A stretch of DNA of 64,000 bases from Klebsormidium nitens (taxonomy: Eukaryota; Streptophyta; Klebsormidiophyceae; Klebsormidiales; Klebsormidiaceae): the NCBI GenBank assembly GCA_000708835.1, contig DF237029.1, positions 148,658 through 212,657 on the forward strand. Reading direction: 5' to 3'. This document shows, in pieces, positions 1 to 11,944 of the stretch (positions are counted from its first letter, which is position 1; every line of letters starts with the position of its first letter). A program made the position numbers and the translations under genes. Under the pieces are notes generated by a model, which saw nothing but the letters and a program-made list of their open reading frames with translations, had not been told where the DNA came from and made no database searches.

Positions 1-2831
1 CCCCCAACAGGGTTACCAGCAAACCCCCCCGCAGGGTTACCAGCAACCAAGCCCCCAGGAGTACCAGCAAACCACCCCTCAAGGGTTCCAGCAAACATCT
101 TCACAGGGTTACCCGCAAACCCCTGCTCAAGGGTACCAGCAGCCATCTCCGCAAGGTTACGGGGAGACCTCCCCACAGGGTTACCAGCAAACCGCCCCTC
201 AACAACCTGCAGCGCAGGTTTACCAGCAACCCGCCCCCCAGGTTTACCAGCAAACCTCCCCCCAGGGTTACCAGCAAACCGGGCAGCCTGGTTACATGCA
301 ACCAAGTCAAGTAGTCTCGCCTCAGTCCCCCAAGCCGCCAACTCAGCCAAGTTACGAGCAAACCCCTCAGCCTGCCTACGCCCCTGCTGCAAAGTCCATG
401 TACCAGCCCCAAGCGCAGCCCGTCTCGCCGCCGGCTTGTCAGCCACCCCCTCAGCCAGCTCCACAAACGTTTCCCGAGCCAGTCGTCCAGTCGGTTTACT
501 CGTCAGAGAGTCAGCCGACTCACCAGCCCGTGGCCGTGCAACCAGTTCACGTTCAGTCGCCCCCTCAAGCAGTTTCCCCCGCACTGGCCCCCACCGCGCA
601 AACGGCGGATGTCGCCCAACCTGTCATACATCAACCCCCAGCGGTTGTGAACCCTCTCCCCTCTTCCCCGGAACCGGGCCTAGACGCCTACCTCGAAGCG
701 CAGCTCAAGATCGCGCAGTCGCCCCCTTCGTCAGCAGGCAGTGCGCGTCGGCCCGGCTCGTTACCATACAGCACGTCCAATCTCAGCACCCAGTCTGCGG
801 ACGGCCAGGCTGCGAACCCGCTCGGACAGAGGGCATCGTCCGACGGTCCGGGGGCGGGGGAAACATTGAGGGGCATCGCACAGGAGCAGAGGGCCCCCTC
901 AAACGGGAATCCTCAGGCCGCGTATGCAAACCCCGCTCAAAACCCAACCGCTGGGTTCTCCCCTGACGGGAATGACAAGCAGCTGTCTCCCCCTGCTCGC
1001 TCTCCCCCCCCGCGGCCTTTGCAGTCTCCGCCTCCGGGAAAATTGCAGTCCTTCGCTTGGGAGTACGTCTCGCCCCCGGGGGGGCAGGCTCTCCCCTCGG
1101 AAAATCTCCAGTCCCGCGCCTGGGAGTACGTCTCGCCCCCGGGGGGGCAAGCTCCGGTCGAGCCGCCACCGCCAAATGTCATGCCACCGGTGCCAGCCGC
1201 CCGCGTGAGCCCCCCCCCAGCCTTTGGCCCCGCTTCGGTTGCCCACTCCACGCCAGTTTTCCACTTTGACCGACCCACTCAACCCCCGCCAATGTCCCCC
1301 CCTCCGCAACTCAACCAAGCCTCACCGTTTGTCAACTCGCAACCAGACCCCCGACACGAAGCAAACATCATCTCCCCTGGGGGGCCAACTCCGTACCTGC
1401 CGCAGGCCCCCCCTCCTCCGCTTCACGCTTTCACACCGCAGCCAGCGCCAGTTACCCCCCCTCAACGTGGAATTTACTCCCAGTCTAGCGACCAGTCGTC
1501 CCTAACCTCCTTCTCTTCCGCCGGAACCGGGCCCGTTAACACCGCCCCCCAGCAGTGGCAGCCGGACCCCATGCTGGCCCCCGCGGCAATGTGGGTGAAT
1601 GGGCACCGGCTGACGGAGGAGCTGACGTCAGCGGCGGAGGTCCTGGCGGGGCCGATCGAGCGGGGCGGGTTCTACTGGTACGACCCCTTGGCGGGCTTCT
1701 GGGGGGAGTACGGGAAGCCGTGCCAGGGGATCCTGCCGGTGAGTCAACGGGTTGGGTTAGCCGCTTATCCGGAAATGACAGAGCTTGCTCGCACAGTCAG
1801 CCTGATCCTGAAAGCCTTCAAAACAAACGAGTCCGAACCATTCTCGTGTTGACTTCGTACCTTGGACAAGGCTCTGAGACGTTAGCCGCAAACAATTTCG
1901 CTGATGCTACCTTTGAGGAGAGGAAACGAAGTTTGGGCAGAGGAACAGATTTTAGCAAATTATAGCAGAGTAACAAACGAACGCCGCCCCGTCTGTGCAG
2001 CCGGGCATTCCGGAGTTCGACTTTCCGCTGCCGCCCGACGCCGCGGGCGGCACCACCGGGATCTACGTCAACGGGCGCCAGCTGGCAGCTCGTGACTTGG
2101 CGATGCTGCGGCAGAGGAAGTTTCCGCAGAAGGAGCGGAAACGGTACACGCTGGACATTGGGGGGACGCTTAAGGACGAGGAGACCGGGAAACTGGTGAG
2201 CGGCCGTTTCTGTGAAACGTGCGGGAACAGTTTGTCGGGGCTTCGTTCAGTCTGGGAGATGACTTGATTCTTCGCCTGTTTCGCTTGCACACCGTTGTGC
2301 ATGCGAAAGTGGGTCAAAGAGAGATTCTGTGATTGTCGCCCAAAAACCTCGTCACAGTTGACATATTTGTTTTTAGCGCGGACTGCGTGATGGAGCAGTG
2401 TAAGGGTAGCCTGACATTATTAGCGCGCAGAGTCGACTTGGGCGGGGCGGGACCATTCTGTGGCCGTTTGAGTACCGCAGTCCTCAATCTATTCCAAAAT
2501 CAGAAGAAAAGGAAGACAGCATTGGTCACTCATGCTGCGATCAAGCGGCTTTGGTCGACTAGCCTAAGCACCTTTCCCCTCATTTTTCTGTTTCTGCCTC
2601 TGCTTTCATCTGGGCCGTCGGATCCGCAATCGCACGGTGGCGCTGCCTGGACTTACCGATTTCCGGGCACCGTGTCAGGTGATCGAGCTGGGCAAGCTGG
2701 CGCAGAGCGTGGAGGAGAGCGGCGTCGGGAAGGGCATGAAGAAGGCGCAGTTTGCGCCGCCCCCGCCGCCAGTGCAGGCGAAGCCCAAAGGGAAGGGCTG
2801 GGGCGACCTGCGGACCATGCTCCAAAAGTGA
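1..2831 (+). CDS. Q/P/Y-rich protein with C-terminal XLG-like module (5' partial)
   Basis: The reading frame is open from the left edge (first full codon at base 2), so the start lies outside the window. Exons are 1-1738, 2001-2195 and 2679-2831; both introns are GT-AG and fall in phase 0. About 694 residues are visible. The first ~100 are near-repeats of P-Q-G-Y-Q-Q-T-x, followed by a long Pro/Gln/Ser-rich disordered stretch. The C-terminus is folded-looking: VNGHRLTEEL, then FYWYDPLAGFWGEYGKP, then IYVNGRQLAARDLAML. This paired pattern (VNG-helix, WYD-x4-FWG-x2-G-x-P, second VNGR-helix) resembles the conserved segment ahead of the GTPase domain in plant extra-large G proteins. Here no GTPase follows; the protein ends 50 codons into the last exon in a Lys-rich tail with PPPPP. 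The function is unknown. A scaffold or RNA-granule role is conceivable from composition alone. Confidence 0.8.
2..298 (+). repeat. 24-bp in-frame tandem repeat (P-Q-G-Y-Q-Q-T-x)
   Basis: About a dozen imperfect 24-bp units encode P-Q-G-Y-Q-Q-T-P variants, for example PQGYQQTP, PQEYQQTT, PQGFQQTS and AQVYQQPA. The array starts at or before the left edge, so its true copy number is unknown. Tyr/Gln-rich repeats of this kind are typical of prion-like, phase-separating domains. Two cassettes further on (about 1048-1095 and 1111-1158) both read AWEYVSPPGGQA, a separate internal duplication. Confidence 0.85.
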
Positions 2832-4490
2832 CCGCAGGAGCGACTGCTGTCCGCACAAATGTGGGTTTTTCCATGCTGAGCTTAGGAGGTAATGAATCGG
2901 AGAGTTTTGGCGAGACGGAATGTGGAAAAGCGCCCTCGTTCTGACAAACGGTGATTGCGGAGTTGGATCAGAGTTGTATCTGCTGCAGTATTTATTCCGA
3001 GGACTGTCCTGAGCACCTTTCACGACCACCTCATTTGGCATATGCGTCTTGGGGAGAAGACGCGTGAACCTTGTGGACTATGCCAGTTTTTGGATCGAAC
3101 CCATCATTGATAGCACGCCAATCACTTGCCATTGACGGAGAGATAGCTAATTGGTGCTCTTTCCAATTGTTGAAGAGCTTCGTACGCATGTGGCAGTGAG
3201 CTAGTTTTGAAAATATACACCGCTACTACAAATGTAGGTAGGAAGAGCAGTCGGAGACGGACCATGTTTTCACACTTTGCCGGAGGTGCGAACGACAGTT
3301 TGAAGGGCTGAATCTCCACCTCAGTCCGTCGAGGTCTTGCCATGTGACCGAACATGTGCATTGCACGTTATAAAGTTACATGCTGCATTACTGTACCGTA
3401 CACAGCTAGTATCTGTTATTCCCTTGTTCCTCATATACACCAGTACACTCGGCAACAAACACATGGCATGAGTATTTGACATATGCATATGATCCATGTC
3501 CCTTGCATATTCTAGCATGGCCACGTTAGTACCCGGGTACGGCAAATACTCACTCGAAAACTTCTGCATGATATATGCAGTCACTAGAAGCGCGCGCGTC
3601 CTAAGTTAGTAGGAAACTGAACGTTGTACCCGGTTCCCGCAACATCATGCAGTACATGCATGCGCACCGACGGTCGAATAGTGACCAACGTACGCAGCTG
3701 GCATGGTACTCGCGTTTGCTGCCATGGGGGTCATGGGCCGGCATGTCAACTGCCACATCCATAATTACTGGCCGCGACAGGTTCGATCGTCTTGCATGCA
3801 CAGAATGCCAGACGCATATAGTATATGTCTGTCGCCGGACCGTCGATCTCGGCGCGATTCAGCACGCCCGCCATCGTTTTGGCAGAGCGGCGACATGCAT
3901 CAAATCACTAAGTTTTAAACACAAACGTGTGATATGGTATAACGGTATAACCTGACCGGCCTAGCGGTCACGCCACCAGGCTCTAGTAAACTTTTCACGA
4001 TTCGAATACGCACCGTACAGATCAAGCGCGGCCGTCACTCACTATAACGTCTTGACTCCTTTATCCACTGAAGTGGTATCGCTGTTGCGCCTTGAAACTT
4101 GTGCCATGATTTGCTCGGACTGGACAATCAACCCAGCGCAGCCGCTGCAAGGCTTTTGTCTGACTCTTAGTTGCCGTTAGGCACGTCCATGTCATTATCT
4201 ACAATCGCAGCATGACAGCTGCACATTACCAGGGCAAATGTTTGCGGCAGCTGTTGCAGTCAGATTCAGTGGTGCGCGGAATCTGCTTTCAACAACCTGC
4301 GCCCGACTTACCTTTCGGAAACTGACGTTGTTAAGGTGCAGACCCTCAGTATGTTCAGTTATGTTTTGAGCCTTGAGCAAGCAAGCCGACTGCGCACTGC
4401 TCGTGCAGGACCGTTAACGTGGACTTCCGACTTAAAACATCCCCAACAAGTTTTTCATCGACAGAATTGCCGGTGAGACTTCCTGGTGCG
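2832..4490. other. Intergenic, convergent 3' ends
   Basis: This lies between the stop of the Q/P-rich gene and the stop of the RhoGAP on the other strand. No coding exon with supported homology or splice phase was seen. The stretch is rich in short palindromes such as CATATG, TGCATG and GCATGC, most clearly around 3470-3560 and 3650-3800. Confidence 0.6.
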
Positions 4491-7400
4491 TCACTCAGAG
4501 CCCTCTATTCCCCCAAAGATGACGTCAAACTCTTCGATCATGCATTGCACGGCCGCGCGAATCGCATGCTCTTCCGGCGTCGCATCATCCAGGGGTATAT
4601 GTGACGGGGTCAGCACCGCGGGCGCGTCATCATCCAGCGTCAGAACCTCTGCTTCCGCAGACAGCTGTGTTTCCAGCCCGTCAGACCCACGGGGGCTGGC
4701 GAGTTTGGAGGGGGAAGGGGAACTAGAAGGGGAGGACCGCCGGAAGCTGAAGGTGCGCAACGGGCTGTCGAGAACGACGGGGGGCCGGGGCCACACCAAG
4801 ACGGGGGCCACTTGCGTTGCGAGGTCGTGCGCGCTTAGCTGTAGGAGCGAGTCGTGGGATCGGTTAAGATTGGGGCCGGAAAAGCGAGGAGTGACCGGAA
4901 CGATCTCCCGGATTGGACGCCGAGCTCCGAAGCTGGAGAGGACTCTTAAGCTCGAAGATATATGTCTCGCTGAGAGTGGTTTCGCCCGAAGATTATGAAG
5001 AAGAATGAGAGGGCTGCCGGCATAGGTTCTAGCCGCAGCACGAGGGAGATCGACCTGATGCACGCAAGCCGGGCAGGCTACTGGCTCCCAAGTAGGAACA
5101 ATCCAGACACAAAACACCTTACACCACTTTTTTCACAGAGACCCCGTAGAAATTTAGTGCAGGCCCACGGCGGCCATCGAGACCGAGCAGGCTGCTCTAT
5201 AGTCGCCGAATCCGCAGTAACCGCTCGCTTCACCTCTCACCTTATTGACGGCGGACAAGCTGCTAATCTTGCGCAGCAGGCCGCAGAGGCACTTGAGCGT
5301 GACGGCGTTGGTTAGCGGTAACCCGGTGGCCACAAACCCGCGTATCCGGTCCACCTCGGCGCCCCCCACGAGCAGCAGTTCGTCGTACAGTTCGTACGTC
5401 AGCACGGGCTCGGGCAGCAGCTGGAAGAAGAGCAGCAGCAGGGCGGCCACGTCGATGACGTCAGTGCCCACGGGGAGGGGGGCGGCAGGGTCTGGCAGAG
5501 AGGGAGGGAAAAAAGGTTTAAAAAAGAGAAGTCTAAAATCTCGGAAGAGAGGGAGTTAGATAAAAGGAGAATTCGAAGGATAGGACTCTGGAAGAAAGGG
5601 AGGGATGAGAGTCTGGAGAAAGGGGAAACAATCCTGGACGAAAGGAAGGTATGATACTCTGAAGTAAAGGGAGGGACAGAGGTTCGGAGAAAGCGTGGCC
5701 CGAAAATGTGGGTGAAACGTGTATGCGCTTGATGCAACGAGAACTTATGGGGTCAGACGTGTGATGTTAAGAACTGGTGACCAGACAGAGAGCTGACGCG
5801 CAGCGCTTCTTAAAAGTGGGACGCAGGCCTAAGGGGGAAGACATGTGCCGCGACGGGCTTGCGAGTAGAATCTGCAAACGAGAGGCGAGGAAGGGCCGAA
5901 TTTGGAAGAAAACGCAGACGAGGCGAGGCCTGACAAAACGAGACGAGTACCGTAGTTCTGGGAACATCGAGGTGTGGGGATTTCGGGGCAAACCCTCCGA
6001 CAGTTCAGAGTTTCGTTCTTCTAAAGAAGAAATCTCGTAGTTGAAACATTCATGCAATGCGCTTGAGGAGCGGGAAAGCCCGATCTGTCAGACTTTGAGA
6101 AGCCTTCCGCACATAGTAGATCGCAAGGGGAATGCGACGACCGGCGTCTGGCATGCGACAGGGTATGTGATGATCAAGAAAGAGAGATCACGAAGGCTTA
6201 GAGGCGTCAACGAAGGGCAGCTCAAACACGGAAGATACTCGTAGTATTCCATTGCGATTTTGTTTGTGCTAAGTGGGCCGACTCACCGGTGTCGTACAAC
6301 CGGACGAGCTTCCGGATGACGTCCGGCTTGCCAGGCGTACGAAACATTCCCTCCGCTTGCAGGCCTGCAAATGCGGGTACGGAGTAAATGGTTGCGGTGC
6401 GGGCATCGTACAGAAGTTTTGAAGAACGATGAGGTACTATGGAGAATTGCTTCCGGCCCGGCTGTGGAGAAAGGGTAGACGTTCAGAATCATGCCGAAAG
6501 TAGGATATCCTATCTCGTAAATCAAATTGTAAGGGCTTTCGAAGGTTCGTTCCATCCTAACACAGGCTGAGCACCTGCAGGACACCTCTGAGAAGCGCTC
6601 CAAAACGACGTTTCGTGACATAGCTGGAACGATCCGATCAGAAGAGACGGATTGGCATACCTGAGGCAGTCAGATAATTGACGCAGCGAGTCACAACGAG
6701 CGGGATCGAGTCGGCGGTGGCGCCGGGCTTCAGCAGGAGCTGATCGAGCGCTACGCCAAACGCTGCAGAGCGGGAAAAGGCGCTGAGTGCGGGCGAAAGG
6801 AATGGCCGGGTTCCGGGCGCTTAGAGTAAGTCACAGGACACGATTCAAAAAACAGTGTAATCAGGAAGGAGGAATCGGAGAGTCTCTCAGTTAAATATCC
6901 AGGCGCAGATAGTGATAACCTCAGGATTTGCATATTGCATCGGTTTGAACGAGCTAAGAGAGCTGCGCCCCTATGCTTTGTGGCGCGTTGAGGGCCTTCA
7001 GCGGTGACTCGTTCATCTCCGCTCACTTGCCTCGCACTTTCATGAATACGGGTTGGAATGACAACCGAGGCGTCAGAATCGATTACTGTCTGACTGGCGA
7101 GAAGCTGCTCATATGATGTGGCCTGCAACTCACCTCCCTTTCCGGATGCGCCAACCTGCGAAGAAGACAACGGAATCAGGATTTTTGAAGGAGATGTGTC
7201 TAGACATCTTCTCAATCGAATCCGCCCCCAAGGAGGGCAGGTGAGCAGATTCTCGGTCCCGGCTGCGTAAGCTTATCTTTATGCGTCGGGCTCAGGTTAG
7301 CGGAGCGTGCTTTAGGCCGCTCAGTCAACTCGCAAGTTGCTGGGCGAATACTTGGCAACGGAGCAGAGGCATGACAACCTTTTCTAAGGGCAAAATCCGT

Positions 7401-9080
7401 CTGAATCAAAGAAAGCGTTCTGCATGATCCGGAACCACCGACACAAGGAGACGGGTCCACTCACTCGTTGCCGCCAGTCGAGGCGCTGCATCAATGACTT
7501 GCTCGTGAGTAACGCTCTTTGGGATCCTTGCCGCATGTTCTGAGACGAAAGGCAGTAATACTTTGAAACCCTGCCTTTCGGGCAGCCAAGCGACTCAATA
7601 AAAAGTCTGATACCCAAGTCACTCTTCTTGGTCGAGGCTGCTAGTTGTGAATGGGCTGGCCTTGAGACTGCTTTCTACATTTCCATGATTACGGTCAGCG
7701 CAGAACAAGGATAATGAGGACATGTCTTGGGCAGGCAGATTTCACTCAAAAAACCACTGCAACGCAGAATAGGTAACCAATAAAAAGGAGATACCGGGAT
7801 TATTGGTATCCTTGGCTTCCACGTCCAATGACTCAGTCGTTGTCCAACTTGCCCCCACAGTCCTATCGACACGAACATGAGATACTGACCTCATAATCAT
7901 GATGGAAAAGACCCAGTACAATAGTCGCACCTTCCATCTGGACGACTCGATGCTCCGTATCAAAATGACATATGAGACAACCGTTACTCGGGAAGTTGAG
8001 TATTTTGTTGCGAGTAGGGCACGTGTCTCAAGATCATGTGGACAAGTGACACGGAGCTCCTGTCTCCACAATACACGTGTGGATAAAAGATGCAAGATTT
8101 GATGCTTCTTAGGCCGTTGCAGAAGTCAGCACAAAGGGACAGACTCCAGTGGCGGAGACTCCTCAATACAGGTCGAGTTTTTCACGGGTCACCTGAAAGG
8201 TGCAAAGTGCACAGAATGGGGCTTACTTGTCCCATCTTCCCCCCCATAACCTTCTCCTTTGTATCCGACAGCCCCTGGGATACTTTTGCTCCCCCCTCTT
8301 TGATCGCCTCACCCGCTGCAGCCAGCTTGGCCGCTATGCCGGGCTTGTACTTCTCCTTCCAATTGCCACTGAAGTTGGTCATGCCACTCTTTACAGACGT
8401 CCCAGCGCTCTGGGTCGCTTCCTTCAACTTGGCCCCTGCAACCCCTTTCGACACTGGCTTTCAGACCTGGGAGATGTTCTCCATGACATTACAAGAAGGT
8501 CTGTGACATGTTATGGAGGCAAACTTCTTGAATGCAGATGCAAGATGAAGACTTCTATGTTGAACTAGAGAAATCTGAACACAGATTGTTGAAGAGCTCC
8601 TTTTTACTTGTGATCCTATGGGTTTTGTTCGCCACACGGGTAGAACTCTGTTCGAAACATGTTAATGCTTGACAGCATTGATTATGTTGCCAGCGCCTGC
8701 TGCTTCTTATCAACCGAAACAGAATAAGCATCCTACACTGCAAAGCCACGATCGCAAAACTCCAGCTACGGAAAAGCCAATGGCCACCATGCTATGATCG
8801 AGCTTCTTCTGCGAAAGTGAACAAAAAGACTGCGCGCCTTCAATCATGAGCACTCTGAAAAGGAAAGTTCAACTTACCAGACGCTGCCAGTCTCTCCTTC
8901 CACGGCACTGACATTTTCTCCAGCTCTTTTCAACAAGTTTCCAGCGCCGGCATGTGCATTTGAAGCTAATTGCCAACCTCCTGAGCACACTTTCTGTAGA
9001 TTGCTTGCTTTGTACTTTGATTGGGCACCAGGAGGGAAGTAACTTAGTAAGCAGCTAGAGCAGCTAGAGCAGCACCTCAT
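4491..9080 (-). CDS. RhoGAP-domain protein, At5g61530 type
   Basis: The protein is a predicted GTPase-activating protein for Rho/ROP-type small G proteins. Well-supported exons from the 3' end are 4491-4838, 5241-5491, 6287-6364, 6661-6762, a 22-nt exon 7134-7155, and 7465-7497; all keep phase. They encode an almost complete RhoGAP fold: FGVALDQLL, IPLVVTRCVNYL, EGMFRTPGKPDVIRKLVRLY, LLPEPVLTYELYDELL and LSAHDLATQVAPVLVWP. The usual arginine-finger position is the R of MFRTPG. The C-terminal HIPLDD and VQCMIEEFDVIF match the plant family ends. Upstream exons at about 8227-8462 (KLKEATQSAG, DTKEKVMGGKMG) and 8878-8993 or 9080 match the family's helical N-terminal region. Two links are unresolved: the join between 8878 and 8462 does not keep phase, and a ~13-residue exon expected between 7497 and 8227 was not found. 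The ATG at 9080 would give a Cys-rich start (MRCCSSCSSCLL); the alternative is a splice acceptor at 8994. Confidence 0.8.
5496..5710. repeat. Polypurine diverged tandem repeat in RhoGAP intron
   Basis: The plus strand is almost pure purine with recurring AAAGGGAGGGA and GACTCTGGA-like blocks at roughly 45-60 base spacing (about 5585, 5615 and 5665). It lies within the intron between the 5241-5491 and 6287-6364 exons, so the transcript carries the polypyrimidine strand. Confidence 0.55.
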
Positions 9081-9783
9081 ATGATTCTAGATGGAAGAGA
9101 TCCTGTCAGGGTGGCAATGAAACGCTCATCACGAGACAACAGATACTAGGTAGGCTTTGATTGCACGAGCTAGAAAATTGCGCAATTTACGAATTGTTTT
9201 CGAATGCAACAAATATCAATCCAATTACGAAAATCACAAATTAATAGCAGCGGCGTTCCGCCGCCGGCGGCGTTCCGCCCGTCCAATTGCCGTTTTTCTA
9301 AATCTGATAATGCTTCAAGTCAACCTGGATGCAGTCCGTCGGTTGCGCGATCCGGTTAAAAACCGGCAATACTATGGCAGCACCGTTGTCAAACGCATCG
9401 AAGACGATAAAGAAAGCCAATCTGAAGTGGTGAACAATGCTTGCCTGTAGGTACCCGAAACTTTTAACTTCTAAAGTAGGTAGCCAACAGCTGGAGGTGG
9501 CGGCTGGCAAGGGTGCCTGATTGAGGTTACATAGTGGTTGTAACTGCAGCAGCAAGCTTAGATTCTAGAAGGCCAAGAGGCACACGTCCCTTGTAGCTAG
9601 CAAGTCTCTTATATTATGTAAAGGCGCAGCGCTCTAATCATTGACCACCGGACTCCTGCCTGCAAGTGCCAGTGCCCGCCACCGGTGCAATTCGATTCAG
9701 GACGAAGCAGGTTGGCTGTGTCGCTGGCAGAATTGACGTGATTGTAACAAGCTGAGGCTGTCGGGCTGCCCTGCAGCTCGCTA
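9081..9783. other. Intergenic, divergent promoter region
   Basis: This separates the RhoGAP (-) from the mL59/mL64-like gene (+). Around 9250-9290 there is a GC-rich doublet in which GGCGTTCCGCC occurs twice next to CCGCCGGCGG, set in AT-rich sequence. No gene was recognised. Confidence 0.5.
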
Positions 9784-11004
9784 ATGGCTGCAGGGTGGGC
9801 CCAGAATGTAAAAGCCCTGGCGTCCAAGCTCAGATCCCAGTGGATAGATGGCAAGTGGATTGCTCCCAAAATCAAGGCCAGGGAAGCCGCCAAGCTGAAG
9901 CGGGAAACACTCCTCTCGGGCAGGTAATGTTAGAACCAGCTGCTCGGAGGTTGGCGGGCCTCGTCGTAAAGTGAGGTTTTTCGAGACGAGTTGCTTGCAA
10001 GCTGCACCAGAAGCAGCAATAGTAAGTGTGGTGTGTTGAGAACTTGGTATCAGGTGGTGGTGTTTTTGCGATGCTACAAGAGGACCGATTCTCCATGTGC
10101 CTTGCTGAGGCCTGTTGGTGGCCGCCTGCAGAGAATGGCCTCACGATCCCCCCCGGAAGGAAATGAAGAATATAATGAAGGGCCACAAACACGACAGGAT
10201 CGCTGCGGAGCGGTAAGTGTTTCACCAACGAAGCGTCAGCAGCATGGTGGAGTGCCGTGACTGCGATATTGAGCTTCTGTCTGCTGACATGGAAGATTCT
10301 CAGGGCCTTTTATCACGTCAGTGAGAGCTGCTTCTTTTGTATGACGTTCTTCCTCGCGGTATACTGTTTCCGTTGGAGGGCACAGACGGTCCTTTTTCAG
10401 CTTCTTATCCCACAAACCAGTGTGGTCCAATTGCACTCTAAATTAAGCAGGCTCGAAGGGGGTGGGCCTGCAATCGTGGTCTGCTTGTAGACCCATTCTA
10501 GCGTGGTCTGCTTGCAGACCTACTCTAGTTTGCATCTGGAGCCGCATGTTTACACTTCGTCAATGTGCAGGCGGAAGAAGATTGAAGAAACCATGGCCAG
10601 GATGCCACAGATCATCGCAGACTTTAAGGTACCTGTCTCAACTGCAACTGCCCTTCCTTTTGATTGAAGATCGCAGGCATCATCTTTTTCCCCTCAAGGC
10701 AAAGGCCGACTTTCAATGAGCCATTTTCCTTGCGTAGTTGTTTCTTCGAGGGTGATAGGGCTTCGTCAGCAGCCAGAATGCTGTTGGGAACCCACAAGCG
10801 GACTGTGAATCCAAGCCCCAATGAACAAGGAATCACCAATACTCAAGCTTGTCTGCTTATCTCCGAGGTTCACAGTGTCGTCAAAACTCTTTGCCAAGCC
10901 TCGACAGAGGCAAGTTTAATGAAATGATGTACCCACTAACTTGGTCGCACTTCTTCCAGGCGAAAAAGGCTGCAGAGAAACTTAAAGCAAAGAAAAAGGA
11001 CTGA
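9784..11004 (+). CDS. Mitochondrial ribosomal protein mL59/mL64-like
   Basis: Four exons (9784-9923, 10132-10212, 10571-10628, 10960-11004) join in phase to give 107 residues. The N-terminus has the basic pattern DGKWIAPKIKAREAAKLKRE. The middle reads EWPHDPPRKEMKNIMKGHKH. The helix ERRKKIEETMARMPQIIADF matches the signature MAKMPQMI helix of the GADD45GIP1/CRIF1 (mL64) family and its plant and fungal mL59/mL64 relatives. The tail is short and Lys-rich. The protein would be a structural part of the mitochondrial large ribosomal subunit near the exit tunnel. No long cleavable presequence is obvious, although the Ala/Lys/Arg-rich start is compatible with import. Exon phases are 2, 2 and 0, and all introns are GT-AG. 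Confidence 0.75.
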
Positions 11005-11944
11005 AGGCCTGGCGAGCGGGCTCGCCACACGGAAGTGCTCTTGGTCAGAGCCCTGCTAACATTTTTGAGAGAGTTGTGGCTTTACTTGATCGAGTTGCAG
11101 ATCATGAACCTTAGATCCAAGAGCGAACTCTCAGAACTCTGAGTATTGATCTACAGGATCAATGTACCGTCATGCACTGATTAGAACTTCCGATCAAAGC
11201 CCGCGCATGTGTAGAAAAGCCTCCCAGGTGATGTCAATGAAAACAGCAACTGATCAGTGCCAGGGTCGCATGTGGATTTGACAATGACTCATGAGGATCA
11301 ACTTCAAAGCGTCTGCTCGAGCACCGATATAGTGCGCGCAATAAGCTAGATCCGATCGTGCATGCAAGTCATATGGGCTTAGCCTTGGTGTTATGTTCAA
11401 GTTCGTACGTTAGTACTTGCCGCGCTCATATACATTGCAGTCGATTGTACGATAGCTAGTACGTGCACACCGGACACCATCCCGCGGCATGCGGTCATAT
11501 TTGCATATGCAACCTATAGTCCTGTCGTGAGCCCTCAAACGACTGCAATATACACGTGTATCAAAAACCGAATCGTAGTTAAGCCTGGATCGCTGAACTA
11601 CGCACGACAGTCACGTGCATGACTTACCGTGCAAGATCAGATCCTAGACTTGCTTTGCATATGTCAGCGATCTGACATGAGAAGATGCAAGCACTGAAAC
11701 CGTGCGCTTTCAATTGATTCAAACGCACATCAATGCACAAATCTCCGAAGTTCTTGATCTACTTTAATATCTCACGGCTTGCAATGACAAAGGGCGCCAT
11801 GCTCTGCTTCCAATACTATGTACCTGTGTAGCGGTCACCTGTACTATAAGCTAAGGGAATACGAATCACTCTGATCTCTATCTTTCCATATGATACAGAT
11901 CCTACCACAGTGATCAGCTAATCAAGGAGTCACGATCCAACATC
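11005..11944. other. Intergenic, convergent 3' ends
   Basis: Between the mL59/mL64-like stop and the TRAF-type stop. No coding exon was seen. CATATG and TGCATG motifs recur at 11360-11660. Confidence 0.55.

Noticed and set aside
101-466. Leu/Gly-rich minus-strand ORF
   Set aside because: Antisense shadow of the Q/P/Y repeat.
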